Shown here: in pieces, positions 61,868-64,000 of the stretch
Numbering within the stretch: the first letter of the stretch is position 1
How the letters are laid out: every line of letters begins with the position of its first letter
Assembly: GCA_022845955.1 (NCBI GenBank)
Contig: AP025576.1
Coordinates: 2,976,001-3,040,000, forward strand
DNA: 64,000 nt
Source of the DNA: Lachnospiraceae bacterium
GTDB taxonomy: Bacteria > Bacillota > Clostridia > Lachnospirales > Lachnospiraceae
Reading direction: 5' to 3'
Position numbers and translations under genes: made by a program
The notes under the pieces: generated by a model
What the model saw: only the letters and a program-made list of their open reading frames with translations
The model's database searches: none
What the model was told of the DNA's origin: nothing

Positions 61868-63247
61868 ATGAAAAATGTGTTGATTCTTATGACCGACCAG
61901 CTCAGAAGGGATGTTCTGGGCTGTTACGGAGGAAAAGAGGTGGAAACGCCTTATATCGATTCCCTGGCGGAGGAAGGAATCCTGCTGGAGAACTGCTATA
62001 CCCCCAGCGCGGTATGTACCCCTTCCCGGGGATGTTTTATGACCGGAAGATATCCCCATAACAACGGGGCGCTATCCAACGGGCGGCCTGTGGGAGCGGG
62101 GGAGCATGGCTTTGCGGAGGCATTTTGCAGCGCCGGCTATAGGACCGGCTATGCGGGAAAATGGCATCTGGGGAATCACCGGGAGCGGGGGGAGAGTCTG
62201 GAGGGCTGTAACCGGCTGGGTTTTGAATGCTGGGATTACCAGGTGGAATTCGGACACTGCAAATCGGTGGAACGCAAAGACGGCCGGCTTATTCTGTCCG
62301 GTCAGGTGGGGGATGAACGTTCCTATACCACGGACTGGCTGGCGGATGAAACCATACGCTTCCTGAAAGAGCAGCGAAAAGAGCAGCCTTTCCTTTTTAT
62401 GGTGAGCATGCCGGATCCCCACCAGCCCTTCCGGGTCCGTAAACCTTATGATACCATGTTCGATCCGCTGGATATGGAAATCCCGGAAACTTTTTATGAG
62501 GAAAAGCTCCCCGACTGGGCGGAGGAGGACGAATGGGGCCGGCAGCATTATTTTCCCGCCGGCCTTTTTGAACGGGAGGACCACTTCCGGCGGCTGAAGG
62601 CCCAGTATCTGGGAGCGGTGAAATGCATTGACGATAATGTGGGAAAAATTCTGCATGCGCTGCGGAAAGAAAACCTGCTGGAAGAGACCGTGGTGATTTT
62701 TACCACGGATCATGGGGATTATCTGGGCGAGCACGGGCTGATGGAAAAAAACAACCTGTATGAGAGCGTATACCATATCCCCATGCTGGTCCGTCTGCCG
62801 GAATGCAAAAAGGCGGGTTTTCGCAGTCCCGCCTGGCTTCGGATGACGGATTTTGCCCCCACACTTGCCGGGCTGCTGGGTATTCCTTACAGCTATCCCT
62901 GTGACGGGGAGGATTTGTCCGGGGAACTGCTGGCAGGAAAAGAAGGGAGGAAGGAGGTCTGCATCTTTCCCAGCGACGTGCCGAGAACAGGGATCATTAC
63001 GGAGGAATATGAACTGGCCTATGTGGGCAGAGGCTACCGGGGCGGTATGTTTCATGATCATATCCTGTTTGACAGGAAGCGGGATCCCCTGCAGCGGGAG
63101 AACCTGTACGGAAGGCCGGAATATGCGGGCATTACGGAGGTTCTGAAGGAAAAAATCAAAGAATACCATAGAAGGTACCATACCCCCGATACCCTGCTTC
63201 CCCGGGAGGTGTGGAGCAGCGGCGGTTCCGACAGAGCTGTGCAGTAA
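61868..63247 (+). CDS. Cysteine-type sulfatase
   Basis: A 459-residue sulfatase, second in the operon. Metal site LILMTDQLRRD (5-15), signature VCTPSRGCFMTGR with Cys50 as formylglycine precursor, GYAGKWHLGNH (about 97-107) and FTTDHGDYLGEHG (about 278-290) are present. It resembles the sulfatase at the left edge of the window (MTDQLR start) more than its immediate neighbour, so the operon's two sulfatases probably cut different sulfate positions. No signal peptide. An AGGAGATG site precedes the start. The next gene, spoIVA, is separately controlled. Confidence 0.92.
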   Translation: MKNVLILMTDQLRRDVLGCYGGKEVETPYIDSLAEEGILLENCYTPSAVCTPSRGCFMTGRYPHNNGALSNGRPVGAGEHGFAEAFCSAGYRTGYAGKWHLGNHRERGESLEGCNRLGFECWDYQVEFGHCKSVERKDGRLILSGQVGDERSYTTDWLADETIRFLKEQRKEQPFLFMVSMPDPHQPFRVRKPYDTMFDPLDMEIPETFYEEKLPDWAEEDEWGRQHYFPAGLFEREDHFRRLKAQYLGAVKCIDDNVGKILHALRKENLLEETVVIFTTDHGDYLGEHGLMEKNNLYESVYHIPMLVRLPECKKAGFRSPAWLRMTDFAPTLAGLLGIPYSYPCDGEDLSGELLAGKEGRKEVCIFPSDVPRTGIITEEYELAYVGRGYRGGMFHDHILFDRKRDPLQRENLYGRPEYAGITEVLKEKIKEYHRRYHTPDTLLPREVWSSGGSDRAVQ

Positions 63248-63274
63248 ATTCACAGTAAGATTACGCTTTTCTTG

Positions 63275-63302
63275 CATAATCATTCCCTTTCCCTGCATAT
63301 AT
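63275..63302 (+). promoter_or_regulatory. spoIVA: Sigma-E-type promoter of spoIVA
   Basis: ATA (63275-63277) and CATATATT (63295-63302) with 17 bases between them match the sigma-E pattern (ATA, 16-18 bases, CATACAnT). spoIVA is a known sigma-E gene in Bacillus and Clostridia; the start codon follows 37 bases later. Confidence 0.6.
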
Positions 63303-63338
63303 TGGTAACAGCTAGGCAAGCGGAAGGGGATTTATATT

Positions 63339-64000
63339 ATGGACACTTTGCATACACAAAATTTATACAAAGACATTCAGCTTCGTACCGGCGGAGAAAT
63401 CTACATCGGCGTGGTAGGACCCGTGAGAACCGGGAAATCTACCTTCATCAAACGCTTTATGGATCTGATGGTACTGCCATACATTGCCGACGAATCGGAA
63501 AAAGTACGCGCACAGGATGAACTTCCCCAGAGTTCGGGAGGAAAAACCATAACCACTACGGAACCCAAATTCATACCCAAGGAGGCGGCCCAGATCACCC
63601 TGAGCGGCGATGTGAATGTCAAGGTGCGTCTGGTGGACTGTGTGGGCTTTATGGTGGACGGCGCTGCCGGGCACATGGAGGATGAGGAAGAGCGTCTGGT
63701 GAAAACGCCCTGGTTTGACTATGAGATCCCCTTTACCCAGGCGGCGGAAATCGGAACCAAAAAGGTTATCAACGACCATTCCACGATAGGGATTGTGGTG
63801 ACCACGGACGGCAGCTTCGGGGAATTGAAACGGGAAAATTACATAGCGCCGGAGGAGAAAACCATCCAGGAGCTGAAAAAGCTGCATAAACCCTTCCTGG
63901 TGCTGGTGAATTCGGAGCGCCCCTACGGAGAGGACGCTATCCATACGGCTGCCGCGATCCAGGAAAAATATCAGGTGACGGCGATACCGGTCAATTGTGA
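63339..64000 (+). CDS. spoIVA: Stage IV sporulation protein A, partial (3' end outside window)
   Basis: Morphogenetic ATPase that polymerises on the forespore surface and forms the base of the spore coat. The window holds the first 220 residues of about 490. The N-terminus MDTLHTQNLYKDIQLRTGGE, the Walker A GPVRTGKSTFIKRFMDLMVL (about 27-46) and VRLVDCVGFMVDGAAGHMED (Walker B region) are characteristic. An AAGGGGA site precedes ATG 63339. It shows that the organism is from a spore-forming lineage. Confidence 0.96.
   Translation, partial: MDTLHTQNLYKDIQLRTGGEIYIGVVGPVRTGKSTFIKRFMDLMVLPYIADESEKVRAQDELPQSSGGKTITTTEPKFIPKEAAQITLSGDVNVKVRLVDCVGFMVDGAAGHMEDEEERLVKTPWFDYEIPFTQAAEIGTKKVINDHSTIGIVVTTDGSFGELKRENYIAPEEKTIQELKKLHKPFLVLVNSERPYGEDAIHTAAAIQEKYQVTAIPVNC

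Noticed and set aside
1..64000. CRISPR array, tRNA or rRNA genes
   Set aside because: No regularly spaced short repeats, tRNA-like TTCGA arms in cloverleaf context or rRNA sequence were seen when reading the gaps.

Overview
The window looks like a chromosomal segment of a spore-forming, anaerobic Clostridia of the Lachnospiraceae type. Supporting signs are an Rnf complex in clostridial gene order (C-D-G-E-A-B), a class I lysyl-tRNA synthetase, cmk-ispH-rpsA clustering, ATP-dependent PEP carboxykinase, sporulation genes (spoIVA, SpoIID-like and SleB-like hydrolases), a T-box leader on tyrS, a clostridial-type 6S RNA, strong GGAGG ribosome sites and several TTG/GTG starts. The genus cannot be fixed from the sequence. 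No tRNA, rRNA, IS element or CRISPR array was seen.

Layout. 0.2-7.4 kb: a sulfatase, class I LysRS with a C-terminal tRNA-binding domain, a UvrA-like ABC protein and an S66 peptidase. 7.5-9 kb: an unannotated 47-residue membrane peptide on the minus strand and a NYN/LOTUS protein. 9-14.2 kb: RpiR regulator, FAD oxidoreductase, cmk, ispH and rpsA, which overlap tightly. 14.4-17.7 kb: a large membrane protein converging on a YprB-like exonuclease. 17.9-24.1 kb: the Rnf operon followed by a ferredoxin-like aldo/keto reductase. 24.3-28.9 kb: Cys-rich mini-protein, Trk K+ uptake, PopT-type lipid carrier flippase and ApbE flavin transferase, the enzyme type expected to flavinylate RnfG/RnfD.

29.8-38.75 kb is an accessory block with lower GC and different codon use. 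It starts with a HipA-like kinase and a small partner. It then holds the most interesting system: two tandem modules, each LytTR direct-repeat promoter - LytTR response regulator - AgrC-like histidine kinase - 47-residue lanthipeptide precursor - terminator, followed by one LanM lanthipeptide synthetase. The precursors align without gaps and end in T-P-x-x-(S/T)-x-x-C-C, so LanM could make two short bicyclic peptides. The response regulators are nearly identical while the kinase sensor domains differ. I read this as a duplicated lanthipeptide quorum-sensing system with two signal specificities sharing one modification enzyme; that reading is inference. No LanT exporter or leader protease is present.

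38.9-54.2 kb returns to core genes: thrC, an MFS permease, citrate synthase, deoC, an M24 aminopeptidase, pckA, 6S RNA, a SpoIID-like protein, a YihY/BrkB protein and T-box-controlled tyrS. 54.4-63.2 kb is a carbohydrate-uptake operon (membrane AraC regulator, solute-binding lipoprotein, two LplB/LplC permeases, two sulfatases), probably for a sulfated glycan. The window ends inside spoIVA, which carries a good sigma-E promoter.
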